Assembly: GCF_002209565.1 (NCBI RefSeq)
Contig: NZ_NJIH01000005.1
Coordinates: 1 to 64,000, forward strand
Length of the DNA: 64,000 nucleotides
DNA from: Candidimonas nitroreducens
Lineage (GTDB): Bacteria > Pseudomonadota > Gammaproteobacteria > Burkholderiales > Burkholderiaceae_B
Direction: 5' to 3'
Below, piece by piece: positions 44,819-53,455 of this stretch. A program made the position numbers and the translations under genes. Positions within the stretch are counted from its first letter, which is position 1; every line of letters starts with the position of its first letter. The notes under the pieces were generated by a model that saw nothing but the letters and a program-made list of their open reading frames with translations, was not told the DNA's origin and did no database searches.

Positions 44819-46165
44819 TCAGTCCTGGTCGGCGCGGGCGCGCTGCAGCACACGGTCGACAAACACCCCCGCGGCCCCCAGATAGTTCTGCGGCGCCATG
44901 AGCTCGGCCAAGCGCTGCGGGCCCAGCACGGCAAGCACCTGCTGGTCTTCGGCCAGCACGTCCTGCAGGTCGCGCCCCTGCTGCAGCGCCAGGCGGCATT
45001 TCTGCTCGACCAGGCCGTGCGCCTGCAACCGGCCCATGCTCGCACCCAGCGCCATGGTAACGGCCTCGGCCATGATCAGGCCTTGCGTGGCGCCCAGGTT
45101 CTGGCGCATGCGCGCCTCATGGACTTCCAGGCCGCGCACCAGCTCGATGCTGGTGTCCAGCGCACCGGCGGCGAGCAGCGCCAGTTCGGGCAAGGTTTCC
45201 CATTCCGCGTGCCAGCCGCCCAGCCCGCGCTCGTGTTCCTGCGGCATGGCCGCCAGCAGTGTGGCGGCCAATTGCGGCGCACGCGCGGCCGCTGCCAGGA
45301 TCACGGCGCACCCCACCGGATTGCGCTTGTGCGGCATGGTGGACGAACCGCCGCGGCCCTCGCCGGCAGCCTCCGCGACCTCGCCTACGTCCGTCTGGGC
45401 AAGCAGCGATACATCGCGCGCCAGCTTGCCCAGCGTACCGGCCAGCGTCCCCAGGAAGGCGCCGGCCCGCGCAATGCGGTCGCGCTGGCCGTGCCAGGGC
45501 AGGTCGGGCAGCGTCAGGCCGAGCCGCTCGGCCAGCCTGCCGGCTACGTCGGGGCCCCGCTCGCCCAAAGAGGCGAGCGTGCCGGCGGCGCCGCCGAACT
45601 GCAGGCACAGCACTTCCGGCATCAAGCCATGCAGCTGCGCGCGCAGGCGCAGCACGGCGTCCAGCGTGCCGGCCAGCTTCAGCCCGAAGGTTATGGGCAG
45701 TGCATGCTGCAGCCAGGTGCGGCCCACCATGACCGTATCGCGATGCCTTTCGGCCTGCTCTGCCAGCACTTGGCGCAAGGCTGCCAATTGCCCGTCGATC
45801 TGGCCAAAGGCGGCCTTCAGCTGCAGCATCATGCCGGTATCGATCGCGTCCTGGCTGGTGGCCCCCCAGTGCACGTAGCGCGCCGCCTCGGGATCTGCCT
45901 GGCGCACGCGCGCCGTCAGCTGCTTGACCAGGGGGATGGCCAGATTGCCGGCCCGCGCCGCATCGCCGGCGATGCGGGCGGCATCGAAACAGTCGCTGCG
46001 GCAGGCCTGCTCGATGGGCGCCACGGCGGCCTGCGGGATCACGCCCGCAGCGGCCTGGGCATGCGCCAGTGCCGCCTCGAAATCGAGCATGCCCTGCAGC
46101 GTGGCCGCAGGGCCGAAATGCGCGGCGCAGGCCGACGAACGAAACAGCGGATCGAACAATTCCAA
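44819..46165 (-). CDS. pcaB: 3-carboxy-cis,cis-muconate cycloisomerase
   Basis: The 448-residue protein is a member of the fumarase/aspartase superfamily, with the signature GSSTMPHKRNP near residue 270 and the catalytic-loop region YVHWGATSQDAIDTGMMLQ near 95-115. As PcaB it cyclises 3-carboxymuconate to 4-carboxymuconolactone in protocatechuate breakdown. It directly follows pcaG, the enzyme making its substrate. The start codon appears to be TTG at 46165, with GGAG 8 bases before it; no ATG is well placed. The next steps (pcaC, pcaD, pcaIJ) are not in the window. It ends convergent to the LysR gene. Confidence 0.93.
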   Translation of the reverse strand: MELFDPLFRSSACAAHFGPAATLQGMLDFEAALAHAQAAAGVIPQAAVAPIEQACRSDCFDAARIAGDAARAGNLAIPLVKQLTARVRQADPEAARYVHWGATSQDAIDTGMMLQLKAAFGQIDGQLAALRQVLAEQAERHRDTVMVGRTWLQHALPITFGLKLAGTLDAVLRLRAQLHGLMPEVLCLQFGGAAGTLASLGERGPDVAGRLAERLGLTLPDLPWHGQRDRIARAGAFLGTLAGTLGKLARDVSLLAQTDVGEVAEAAGEGRGGSSTMPHKRNPVGCAVILAAAARAPQLAATLLAAMPQEHERGLGGWHAEWETLPELALLAAGALDTSIELVRGLEVHEARMRQNLGATQGLIMAEAVTMALGASMGRLQAHGLVEQKCRLALQQGRDLQDVLAEDQQVLAVLGPQRLAELMAPQNYLGAAGVFVDRVLQRARADQD

Positions 46166-46209
46166 TTGAAACTCCGGCGTGGGCGTCGCGTTGCTGCCGC
46201 AACCCGCGT

Positions 46210-46797
46210 TCAGACGTCGAAGAACACGGTTTCGCGCTCGCCCTGCATGGTTATGTCGAAATGATAGACCACGCGCCCGCCCTGCGTATCGCGACGCGCC
46301 AGCAGCGTGGCGCGGCGGTCCTCGGGCACCGATTGCAGCAGCGCATCGGTGCCGTTGGCCTGGGCTTCGTCGTCGAAATAAATGCGCGTATACAGATGAT
46401 TGAGCATGCCGCGCATGGTGAGTATGACATCGATGTGCGGCGCCTCGCCGTCACAGGCGCCGGGCTTGACGGTATGCACCACATAGCGCTGGCGCGCGTC
46501 GGTGCCGGTGCCCACGCGACCGAAGCCGGTGAAGCCCGAAGCGGCGATCTGCTCTACCGACTCCACGCGCTGCCCCGCGGCGTCGGCCTGGAACAGTTCC
46601 AGCATGGCATCGCCGACCGGCTTGCCGGCGCCGTCCAGCACCTGGCCGGCCAGCACGATGTGTTCGCCGGGCACTTGTTCCTCGGCCAGCACCGCGGTAA
46701 AAGCGCTGCGCAGGTCATAGTTGTACTGCTCGGGCGTCAGGCCATAGGCGAAGAAAGGGCCGACGGTCTGCGAGGGGGTTTGTTTCAACGTGGTCAT
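46210..46797 (-). CDS. pcaG: Protocatechuate 3,4-dioxygenase alpha subunit
   Basis: The 195-residue protein is PcaG, the alpha subunit of the ring-cleaving dioxygenase. It begins LKQTPSQTVGPFFAYGLTPEQYNYDL and contains HIVLAGQVLDGAGKPVGDAMLELFQADAAG and APHIDVILTMRGMLNHLYTRIYFDDEAQAN, all standard. As in other alpha subunits the iron ligands are not complete; the metal is held by the beta subunit. The complex opens protocatechuate between its hydroxyls to give 3-carboxymuconate. The ATG lies 4 bp after the pcaH stop, which implies coupled expression; an upstream part of the open frame is a shadow of pcaH. Confidence 0.96.
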   Translation of the reverse strand: MTTLKQTPSQTVGPFFAYGLTPEQYNYDLRSAFTAVLAEEQVPGEHIVLAGQVLDGAGKPVGDAMLELFQADAAGQRVESVEQIAASGFTGFGRVGTGTDARQRYVVHTVKPGACDGEAPHIDVILTMRGMLNHLYTRIYFDDEAQANGTDALLQSVPEDRRATLLARRDTQGGRVVYHFDITMQGERETVFFDV

Positions 46798-46801
46798 GAT
46801 G

Positions 46802-47512
46802 TCAGCGCTCCATCGGGGTGAGGCGCGGGCCGCGCAGCACGATGTCGAATTCATAGCCCAGGGCATAGTCGGACTCGGTGATGTCCATGGAGAAGCTCGA
46901 CACCAGCCGCTCGCGCGCGCCCTCGGGCACACCCTGGTAGATGGGGTCGTACTGCAGCAGCGGGTCGCCGGGGAAATACATCTGGGTAACCAGGCGCGTG
47001 CCGAAGTACTGGCCGAACAGCGAGAAGTGGATGTGGTTGGGCCGCCAGGCGTTGTGGTGATTGCCCCAGGGATAGGCGCCCGGCTTGATCGTCAGGAAAC
47101 GGTAGCGCCCCTGCGCGTCGGTAAGCGTGCGCCCGGCGCCCAGGAAATTGGGGTCGAGCGGCGCGTCGTGCTGGTCGACCTTGTGCACGTAGCGGCCGGT
47201 GGAATTGGCTTGCCAGATCTCCACCAGGGTGTCGGGCACCGGCCGGCCGCCCTCGTCGAGCACGCGGCCGGTGACGATGATGCGCTCGCCCACGGGCTCG
47301 CCATTGCGCCGCGCATTGCGGGTCAGGTCGTGATCGAGTTCGCCGATGATCTCGTGGCCGTATACCGGCCCGCGCAGATTGCTTAGGTGCTCGCCCAAAG
47401 GCAGCAGCGGCCGGGTCGGGCCGCGCAGCAGCGAGGACTTGTAGCCCGGCTCTATCAGTTTCGGATGCGAATCCCAATCGCGCGGATTCAGCATGGGGCT
47501 TGCAGTGGACAT
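46802..47512 (-). CDS. pcaH: Protocatechuate 3,4-dioxygenase beta subunit
   Basis: The 236-residue protein is PcaH, the iron-bearing subunit. The ligand tyrosines and histidines are recognisable in STGRYVHKVDQHDAPLDPNF and in KPGAYPWGNHHNAWRPNHIHFSLFGQYFGTRLVTQMYFPGD, where Tyr, Arg and the HIH pair form the non-haem Fe(III) site. It begins the pcaHGB operon, with GGGAGCC before the ATG, and is divergent from pcaQ across a 118-bp AT-rich gap. That gap should carry the inducible promoter. Confidence 0.96.
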   Translation of the reverse strand: MSTASPMLNPRDWDSHPKLIEPGYKSSLLRGPTRPLLPLGEHLSNLRGPVYGHEIIGELDHDLTRNARRNGEPVGERIIVTGRVLDEGGRPVPDTLVEIWQANSTGRYVHKVDQHDAPLDPNFLGAGRTLTDAQGRYRFLTIKPGAYPWGNHHNAWRPNHIHFSLFGQYFGTRLVTQMYFPGDPLLQYDPIYQGVPEGARERLVSSFSMDITESDYALGYEFDIVLRGPRLTPMER

Positions 47513-47575
47513 GGATGGCTCCCGGTCGATGACGCGCGGGGAATGACGCCGCGCTGACTGACGGACACTATATAC

Positions 47576-47590
47576 TTAACCTTTGGATAT
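47576..47590. promoter_or_regulatory. PcaQ-type operator candidate
   Basis: TTAACC-TTT-GGATAT resembles the PcaQ consensus known from rhizobia (ATAACC-N4-GGTTAA), with one mismatch and a spacer one base shorter. It lies between the divergent pcaH and pcaQ genes in the AT-rich stretch 47565-47632. Confidence 0.4.
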
Positions 47591-47630
47591 ATATATTGAT
47601 AAATATTCAGGCTATACATAACTGTTCATT

Positions 47631-48614
47631 ATGAAATATGATCCGGCCAGCAGCCGCGCCGGCGTGCCTGCGCTGGGCTTCCACATCAAGCTGCGCCACC
47701 TGCAATGCCTGCTGGCGGTGGCCCAGCACGGCAGCCTGCGCGGCGCCGCCGACGCGCTGGCCATCACCCAGCCGGCCGTATCCAAAACCATCGCCGAACT
47801 GGAAGAACTGCTGGGCGTGCGCCTGTTCGACCGCGGCCGCCACGGCGCGCGCCCCACGGCCCAGGCCAGCCTGTTCCTGCGCCATGCCGGCGCCAGCCTG
47901 AACGCGCTGCGCCAGGGCCTGGATCTGCTGGCGCGCGGCACGCAGGCCGACAGCGGCACGATCGCCATCGCGGCGCTGCCCACCGCGGCGCCCGGCCTGG
48001 TTCCGGCCGCGCTGCACGCCTTTCGCCGGCAATGGCCGCGCATGGCGGTGCAGATCCACACCGGCCTGAACAACCAGCTGCTGGAAATGCTGCGAGCCCG
48101 CAAAGTAGAGCTGATGCTGGGGCGCCTGGCCGACCCGGAGGCCATGACCGGCCTGACGTTCGAACACCTGCTGGCCGCGCCCCTGGCGCTGGTGGCCGGC
48201 CCGCGCCACCCGCTGCTGGCGCAGGCCGCCCCGGCGGTCGCCGACCTGGCGCACTTCCCTTTGATCCTGCCGCCGCACGGCACCATCATCCGCCACATGG
48301 CCGACAGTTTCCTGCGCGGCCACGGGCTGGATACGCCGGCCAATTGTTCCGAGGTACTGTCGGTATCGCTGGGCCGCGCCCTGGCGCTGGGGCCGGGCGA
48401 CATGGTCTGGTTCGTGCCGCGCATCGCCGTGCACGCCGACCTGCAGCGGGGCAGCCTGCGGCAGCTGCCCATAGCCATGGAAGGCACCGAAGAGCCGCTC
48501 GGCCTGATCCTGCGCAACGACGTCGACCCCGCGCCGGCCGCACGCGCGCTGATCGCCGCGCTGCGTGCGGCAGCCAGGCCGGCGCCCGAAGAGGCGCATG
48601 CGGGCCCGCCATAA
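47631..48614 (+). CDS. pcaQ: LysR regulator of the pca operon
   Basis: The 327-residue protein matches PcaQ, the LysR-type activator of protocatechuate genes. Its helix-turn-helix region reads IKLRHLQCLLAVAQHGSLRGAADALAITQPAVSKTIAELEELLGVRLFDRGRHGARPT, a PcaQ-like sequence, and the effector domain follows (LPTAAPGLVPAALHAFRRQWP, VAGPRHPLL). PcaQ proteins respond to 3-carboxymuconate-type intermediates. It is divergent from pcaHGB, which is the usual arrangement. The ATG lies in the AT-rich gap without a clear ribosome site; the next methionine would remove part of the DNA-binding domain. Confidence 0.93.
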   Translation: MKYDPASSRAGVPALGFHIKLRHLQCLLAVAQHGSLRGAADALAITQPAVSKTIAELEELLGVRLFDRGRHGARPTAQASLFLRHAGASLNALRQGLDLLARGTQADSGTIAIAALPTAAPGLVPAALHAFRRQWPRMAVQIHTGLNNQLLEMLRARKVELMLGRLADPEAMTGLTFEHLLAAPLALVAGPRHPLLAQAAPAVADLAHFPLILPPHGTIIRHMADSFLRGHGLDTPANCSEVLSVSLGRALALGPGDMVWFVPRIAVHADLQRGSLRQLPIAMEGTEEPLGLILRNDVDPAPAARALIAALRAAARPAPEEAHAGPP

Positions 48615-48676
48615 CAACCCGCCGCGGCGGCACGGCCACAATGCGCCGCCGCATGCGCGACGCGCGCCCCCTACGC

Positions 48677-48985
48677 TCAGGCTACAGGCAGCCGCAGCAA
48701 AGCATGCCCCAGGGCCTTGCCCGTCTGATCCAGACGCAACGTGCGGGTGGCTCCGCCTCCCAGGGCGCCGTTCATGACCACGACCAGAGCATGAATGTTG
48801 TCCATGGGGTAGCAGGCCACGCTCCCCTGGATCCAGTCGCCGTACAGGGCACGCACCGCCTGCGGCGTGACGCTGCGCAGCAGCAGGGGATAGCTATCCG
48901 GCGACTTGGCGATCAGGCCCGCCGTGCAGGTGTCGCCCTTGTCGCCGCAACGGATATAACAAATGTCTGCAAGTATGCGCTGCAT
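48677..48985 (-). CDS. AtuA-related small protein
   Basis: The 102-residue protein is of the short family that accompanies AtuA-type (DUF1446) proteins and corresponds to the C-terminal part of longer fused versions. The characteristic start is LADICYIRCGDKGDTCTAGLIAKSP, followed by ALYGDWIQGSVACYPMDNIHALVVVMNGALGGGATRTLRLDQTGKALGHALL. Its function is unknown. Its ATG comes directly after the AtuA-like stop codon, so the pair acts as a split two-subunit form. It is the last gene of a minus-strand operon and faces pcaQ convergently. Confidence 0.9.
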   Translation of the reverse strand: MQRILADICYIRCGDKGDTCTAGLIAKSPDSYPLLLRSVTPQAVRALYGDWIQGSVACYPMDNIHALVVVMNGALGGGATRTLRLDQTGKALGHALLRLPVA

Positions 48986-50362
48986 TCAGGCCTCCAGCAC
49001 GGTTACGGTCTGCTTCACATAGTCTCTGGGAATCAGCGTGGGCCACAATGAAATCACCGGCCGGCACTTGATGGGGGCGCCGAAAGAGGTACCCCCCGGC
49101 CCCATGATCCAGAGATGGCTGCCGGCGCGCCGCACCTTTTCCGCTTCTTCACGGCTGCGTGTGCGGACTGCGCAGCGCAGGCCGACTTCGTTGAGCGACT
49201 CCAGGACTTCTGGCGCGGGCATGGGCGCCGCGGGCCCATGCAAGGTATTCAGGCCCACGAAGTCGAAATGGATCTGATCGGCTTTCAGGCCCATGACTTC
49301 GAAGCGCTCGAGCATGGTCTGGCGCGCCTTGACGGCACGTTCGTAGGCATGAGGCCACGGAAAAAATGCCAGGCTCTCCCCTATCCAGCCATCGGAATAG
49401 GCCAATATCAGTTTCAATTCGTCGGGTGCCGGCGCGCCCTTCACGCCGCTCACGCGCACCCGATCCGGCCCGGCCTCGGCGAGTGCGAGCGTGGTGAAAT
49501 CCGGTACGCCGTCGGGCATCAGATATTGTTTCGGGTCGCTGATTTCATAAACGATGTGCTCTTTCACGGTAAAGGCATCGACCCGCCCGCCGGAGCCTTG
49601 CACTTTAGAGAGCTCGGCCGTGCCGTCGGGATAGAAGTCGAAATACGGAAAGCCCACGCGGCCCATGCGCGGCATGTCGGCATAGCGGGAAGACATGCCG
49701 CCCGTGCAGGCCGACGAGCACTCGACGATGTGCCCCATGACGATGGCGGCCGCCACGCGATCCGCATGCGCCGCGTCGTGCTTCCAGCCATACTCGTGCA
49801 TGATGGGCCCCACATATATGGCGTTGTCGGAAACGCGGCCGGTGACCACGACATCCGCCTGCGCCTGCAGCGCCTCGACGATACCGGAAGAATCCGTGTA
49901 GGCATGGGCCGCGACCAGCCTGCCGCGTATTTCGTCGAACGCGGTGCTGCCGGTTTCCATATTGGCCAGCTCAACCCCGGCGCCACGCATGGCGTCGACC
50001 TGATCGAGCAGGTCGTCGCCCTCGACCAGGGCCACGCGGGTTCCCTGCAGGCCCTGGGCCCGGGCCTGCTCGGCGATGCGCTGCGCGGCGGCACGCGGGT
50101 TGGCCCCGCCGCCGTTGGATACGAGCCGGGTGCCGCGCGGCTTGGCCAGCGGCAGCAGCTGCGCCATGTACTGCACGAAGTCCGGCACATAGCCTGCGCC
50201 GGGATCCTTCATCTTCTGGCGCTGCAACAACGCCATCGTCAACTCGGCCAGAAAGTCGAACCCCATGTAATCGAGCTCTCCGTGCTGCAGCAGCTCGACG
50301 GCGGGATCCATGCCGTCGCCCCAAAAGCCCGATCCCGAGCCCAATCTGATTTTCTGCTTCAT
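48986..50362 (-). CDS. AtuA-type (DUF1446) acyl-CoA catabolism protein
   Basis: The 458-residue protein is of the acyclic terpene utilisation AtuA/DUF1446 family: IRLGSGSGFWGDGMDPAVELLQHGELDYMGFDFLAELTMALLQRQ at the start, RLVSNGGGANPRAAAQRIAEQA near 80, and ADVVVTGRVSDNAIYVGPIMHEYGW near 170. AtuA is required for citronellol/geraniol use in Pseudomonas, but its reaction is not established. Here no geranyl-CoA carboxylase is present; neighbours are a CoA-transferase, a MaoC hydratase, an enoyl-CoA hydratase and, across the divergent promoter, a TRAP importer and acyl-CoA dehydrogenase. A role in handling a branched or unusual acyl-CoA is inferred. Confidence 0.9.
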   Translation of the reverse strand: MKQKIRLGSGSGFWGDGMDPAVELLQHGELDYMGFDFLAELTMALLQRQKMKDPGAGYVPDFVQYMAQLLPLAKPRGTRLVSNGGGANPRAAAQRIAEQARAQGLQGTRVALVEGDDLLDQVDAMRGAGVELANMETGSTAFDEIRGRLVAAHAYTDSSGIVEALQAQADVVVTGRVSDNAIYVGPIMHEYGWKHDAAHADRVAAAIVMGHIVECSSACTGGMSSRYADMPRMGRVGFPYFDFYPDGTAELSKVQGSGGRVDAFTVKEHIVYEISDPKQYLMPDGVPDFTTLALAEAGPDRVRVSGVKGAPAPDELKLILAYSDGWIGESLAFFPWPHAYERAVKARQTMLERFEVMGLKADQIHFDFVGLNTLHGPAAPMPAPEVLESLNEVGLRCAVRTRSREEAEKVRRAGSHLWIMGPGGTSFGAPIKCRPVISLWPTLIPRDYVKQTVTVLEA

Positions 50363-50484
50363 TCTTCAAAACCCCGCTGAGTGCCGGCCCCCGACGCCGG
50401 ACGGATATTGGATGTGGATGCGCTCCGGCCTCGAAGAGCCGCGGCCCGCGCACCGCCATTGGTACTCACACGCTGGAAGCGGAA

Positions 50485-51285
50485 TCAGGCGCCGATCCAG
50501 CGCGGCTTGCGCTTTTCCGCAAAGGCACGCGGCCCTTCGACCGCATCCTGGCTCGCATATACCCGCTCGTGCAGGGCGCGGGCGCGGGCCAGGCCCTGCT
50601 CGCAGCCCAGATCCATGGCTGCCCCCAGGCTTTTTTTGGCGGCCCAGACAGTCAGCGGCGCATTGTCACGGATGCTTCGCGCCAGGGCCAGGGCCCGCTG
50701 CCGCACCGCCTCGGGCGTGGCTTCCACATAGTTGATGAAGCCGTACTGATGGAATCTTTCTATGGGATGCATGTCGCCGGTCAGCGCGAGTTCGAGCAGG
50801 AAAGGCTGGGGCAGCATCCAGAGCATGGGTACGGCCCACGGAGAGCCGCGCCCCACCTTCGCCTCGGAAATGCCGCCGCTCGTGCCCGCCAGCCCCACGC
50901 GGATGTCGCTATTGGCGGCCAGCACCATGCCCCCGGCCGTGAAGTGCCCCGTCATGGCGGCGATGATCGGCTTCTCGACCTCTCGCATGCGCTGGTGAAA
51001 CGGATCGCGCAGCAGTTGCAGGATGTCGCGGCCCTCTTGAGCCCGGACGCGCGCGGCCTCTTTCAGATCCATGCCTGCGCAGAAGGTGCCGCAATCGGCG
51101 GAAGTCAATATGGCCGCGCGTATGCATGGATCGGCGGCGACCTTGTCCCAATAGTCCGACAAGGTGTTGCATACCTGGATCGACAGCGCGTTCCTGCTTT
51201 GCGGGCGGTTGATGGTGATGAAGGCGATGCCGTCCTCTATATCCATGAAGACGGGCGGCTTTTGTGCGGTGTCGGAGTGATCCAT
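50485..51285 (-). CDS. Enoyl-CoA hydratase/isomerase family protein
   Basis: The 266-residue protein has the crotonase fold. The acyl-CoA binding start is FMDIEDGIAFITINRPQSRNALS, the first oxyanion region is ILTSADCGTFCAGMDLKEAARV, and the second is PIIAAMTGHFTAGGMVLAANSDIRVGLAGTSGGISEAKVGRG. The C-terminus has ALHERVYASQDAVEGPRAFAEKRKPRWIG, typical of hydratases. The usual catalytic glutamates are not both obvious, so it could be a hydratase or an isomerase. It is in the minus-strand arm of the TRAP/AtuA cluster, 85 bp after a MaoC gene. Starts at 51330 or 51324 are also open; 51285 gives the family-like N-terminus. Confidence 0.88.
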   Translation of the reverse strand: MDHSDTAQKPPVFMDIEDGIAFITINRPQSRNALSIQVCNTLSDYWDKVAADPCIRAAILTSADCGTFCAGMDLKEAARVRAQEGRDILQLLRDPFHQRMREVEKPIIAAMTGHFTAGGMVLAANSDIRVGLAGTSGGISEAKVGRGSPWAVPMLWMLPQPFLLELALTGDMHPIERFHQYGFINYVEATPEAVRQRALALARSIRDNAPLTVWAAKKSLGAAMDLGCEQGLARARALHERVYASQDAVEGPRAFAEKRKPRWIGA

Positions 51286-51370
51286 GTCGATGGCTCGGTA
51301 TATCGTGAAAATGACGGGCGCCATATGCAATGCCCCGGCAGGGCCTGCGAACGGGCGGGCCCTGCCGGTG

Positions 51371-51865
51371 TCAGGAAGGCCGCGTCTTCACCAGGCGCAG
51401 CGGATCGTAGACGGCCACGACCTCGCCGCGCTGGTTGACGACCGCGTTGCGGGTACGCAGCAAGCCGCGCCCAGGCTTAGAGCTTGCGCGCGCCTCGACG
51501 ACCTCGCATTCCACATGTATGGTGTCGCCGACGTTGGTAGGCGCCTTGACGCGGAGATTGGCCTCCAGGAATGCCATGCCGGTTCTCTGCATGGTCGATT
51601 GCATGAGCAGACCTTCGGCCATGCAGAAAACCAGCGAACCCGGCACCGGCCTTTTGCCCATGAGCGATTCGCGCTGCACGTATTCGGTATTGGTGAACAT
51701 CTCTTCGACCATACCCGTGGCGCCCACGAAATTGATCAGATCGGCTTCGGTGATGGTGCGCCCCAGCGTACGGAACCGGTAGCCGACGCTGACGTCGTTC
51801 CAGTACCAGCCTATACCGACAATGTCGATCGGCGAGTCGGCGGCGGTGGGATTGAGCGCTTCCAT
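51371..51865 (-). CDS. MaoC family hydratase (minus-strand arm)
   Basis: The 164-residue protein has a hot-dog fold of MaoC type: DVSVGYRFRTLGRTITEADLINFVGATGMVEEMFTNTEYVQR contains the entry helix, with the catalytic Asp replaced in part by Glu/Asn-like positions, and RPVPGSLVFCMAEGLLMQSTMQRTGMAFLEANLRVKAPTNVGDTIHVECEVVEAR is the core. Such proteins hydrate enoyl-CoA compounds. The ATG at 51865 has a near-perfect AAGGAGGT before it, the strongest ribosome site in this operon. A related MaoC gene occurs in the opposite arm of the cluster (56408-56881), so two similar hydratases serve one pathway. Confidence 0.88.
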   Translation of the reverse strand: MEALNPTAADSPIDIVGIGWYWNDVSVGYRFRTLGRTITEADLINFVGATGMVEEMFTNTEYVQRESLMGKRPVPGSLVFCMAEGLLMQSTMQRTGMAFLEANLRVKAPTNVGDTIHVECEVVEARASSKPGRGLLRTRNAVVNQRGEVVAVYDPLRLVKTRPS

Positions 51866-51908
51866 GAGACCTCCTTGCATGCGGTTGCGGCGGCCTGCGC
51901 CGCGGTGA

Positions 51909-53129
51909 TCAAACGATATGGTCGGCCCGCAGGCCGGCAATGTCTTCTGCGCTCAGCCCCAGGTCGCGCAGCACCCGCTCCGTATGCTGGCCGAGCGCGG
52001 GCGGAGCGTTGTGGTGTTCCATGGGCGTCTTGGAATAGCGGATGGGATTGCGGATGCCGGGCACAGACCCGTATACGGGATGCTCCAGGTCGACACGCAT
52101 GCCGCGCGCCTGCACGTGCGGGTCTTCGAACACCCGCGCTATGGAGTTGATGGGCCCGCAGGGCACGCCGGCCCGTTCCAGCAATGCGACCCACTCGTCG
52201 ACGGTGCGCTCGGCCATCATGGCGACGAGCCATTCGTTCAGGCTGGCCCGATTGCGCACCCTGTCGCCGATGGTTGCGTAGCGCGGATCGCTGCCCATTT
52301 CGGGGCGGCCGGCCGCACAGCAGAATTTGCGGAACTGGGCGTCGTTTCCCACCGCCAGAATGAGATAGCCGTCGCGCGCGCGGTACCGCTGGTAGGGGGC
52401 GATATTGGGGTGGCCATTACCCATGCGCACCGGCGCCTGGCCGGTGGCCAAGTAATTGAGCCCCTGATTCACCAGCGTGCCGATCTGGCAGTCGAGCAGG
52501 CTGATGTCTATGTGCTGGCCGCCGCCACCTCGGTCGCGGTGGCGCAGGGCGGCGAGAATGGCCACGGTGGCATACATGCCGCTGAACAGGTCGGAAACCG
52601 CTACGCCGACGCGCTGCGGGCCGCCCCCAGGCAACTCGTCGCATTCGCCCGTGACACTCATCAGGCCGCTCATGGCCTGAATAAGATAGTCGTAGCCGGC
52701 CCGCTCCCGGTACGGCCCGGTCTGGCCGAAACCCGTTACCGAGCAGTAAACCAGATCGGGATTGATCTCGGCCAGCGACTCGTAGTCCAGGCCGTACTTG
52801 CGCAGGCCGCCGACCTTGTAATTTTCCACCAGCACGTCGGCCTGCCCGGCAAGTTTGCGTACGAGTGCCTGGCCTTCGGGCCGGGTGAAGTCGATGGTGA
52901 CCGACTGCTTGCCCCGGTTGCAGCACATGAAATAGGCGGCATCGCCATCTGTGTCGGAACCCGGGGCGCGAAAGAACGGCGGCCCCATGTGCCGGGTGTC
53001 GTCACCGGCGCCGGGACGCTCTATCTTGACCACCGACGCGCCCAGATCGGCGAGATTCTGTGTCGCCCATGGGCCGGCAAGAATGCGCGACAGATCCAGA
53101 ACACGGACATCAGCCAGCAAAGCGGACAT
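51909..53129 (-). CDS. CaiB/BaiF (class III) CoA-transferase of the TRAP/AtuA cluster
   Basis: The 406-residue protein is a class III CoA-transferase. The N-terminus is LLADVRVLDLSRILAGPWATQNLADLGASVVKIERPGAGDDTRHMGPPF. NRGKQSVTIDFTRPEGQALVRKLAGQADVLVENYKVGGLRKYGLDY and GYDYLIQAMSGLMSVTGE, containing the likely catalytic Asp, follow. MGNGHPNIAPYQRYRARDG completes the pattern. It is the first gene of the minus-strand arm and probably activates the acid imported by the TRAP transporter encoded on the other side. A candidate promoter lies at 53220-53248 and a palindrome at 53201-53212. It is clearly different from the CoA-transferase at 39632-40777. Confidence 0.93.
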   Translation of the reverse strand: MSALLADVRVLDLSRILAGPWATQNLADLGASVVKIERPGAGDDTRHMGPPFFRAPGSDTDGDAAYFMCCNRGKQSVTIDFTRPEGQALVRKLAGQADVLVENYKVGGLRKYGLDYESLAEINPDLVYCSVTGFGQTGPYRERAGYDYLIQAMSGLMSVTGECDELPGGGPQRVGVAVSDLFSGMYATVAILAALRHRDRGGGGQHIDISLLDCQIGTLVNQGLNYLATGQAPVRMGNGHPNIAPYQRYRARDGYLILAVGNDAQFRKFCCAAGRPEMGSDPRYATIGDRVRNRASLNEWLVAMMAERTVDEWVALLERAGVPCGPINSIARVFEDPHVQARGMRVDLEHPVYGSVPGIRNPIRYSKTPMEHHNAPPALGQHTERVLRDLGLSAEDIAGLRADHIV

Positions 53130-53455
53130 GCACTCGCCCCTGCAAAGTATAAAAGCCGCCGGAGGCAGCGGCTTGCTGCGTACGCGGCCAGAAATAAATA
53201 GACTATGTAGTCGGTTTTTATTCTTTCACGAAGCCAGATCGCGGTCAAGAAAAATGCACATACTCATTCATTACCCTTTCATAAAGCCATATATAGAGAA
53301 AAAATAAATATTGACTATCTTCTGAATAACATTATCATAGAATCATGGCCAGTTGGTCGGTATTTAAAGCCTGCAACAGACAGGCCATGCTGTCGAACCG
53401 CGCCTTGCCGCGTGCGGCGCCCCCCTCTACCATCGCCTCCCGGAGACATCACATC
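53130..53455. promoter_or_regulatory. Divergent promoter region of the TRAP/AtuA cluster
   Basis: This 326-bp AT-rich gap has no gene. For the plus strand, TTGACT (53311-53316) and TATCAT (53333-53338) with 16 bp between them make a good sigma-70 promoter. For the minus strand, TTGACC (53248-53243) and AAGAAT (53225-53220) with 17 bp between them are plausible. The palindrome GACTA-TG-TAGTC (53201-53212) lies just downstream of that minus-strand -10 and could be a TetR operator. Confidence 0.6.
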
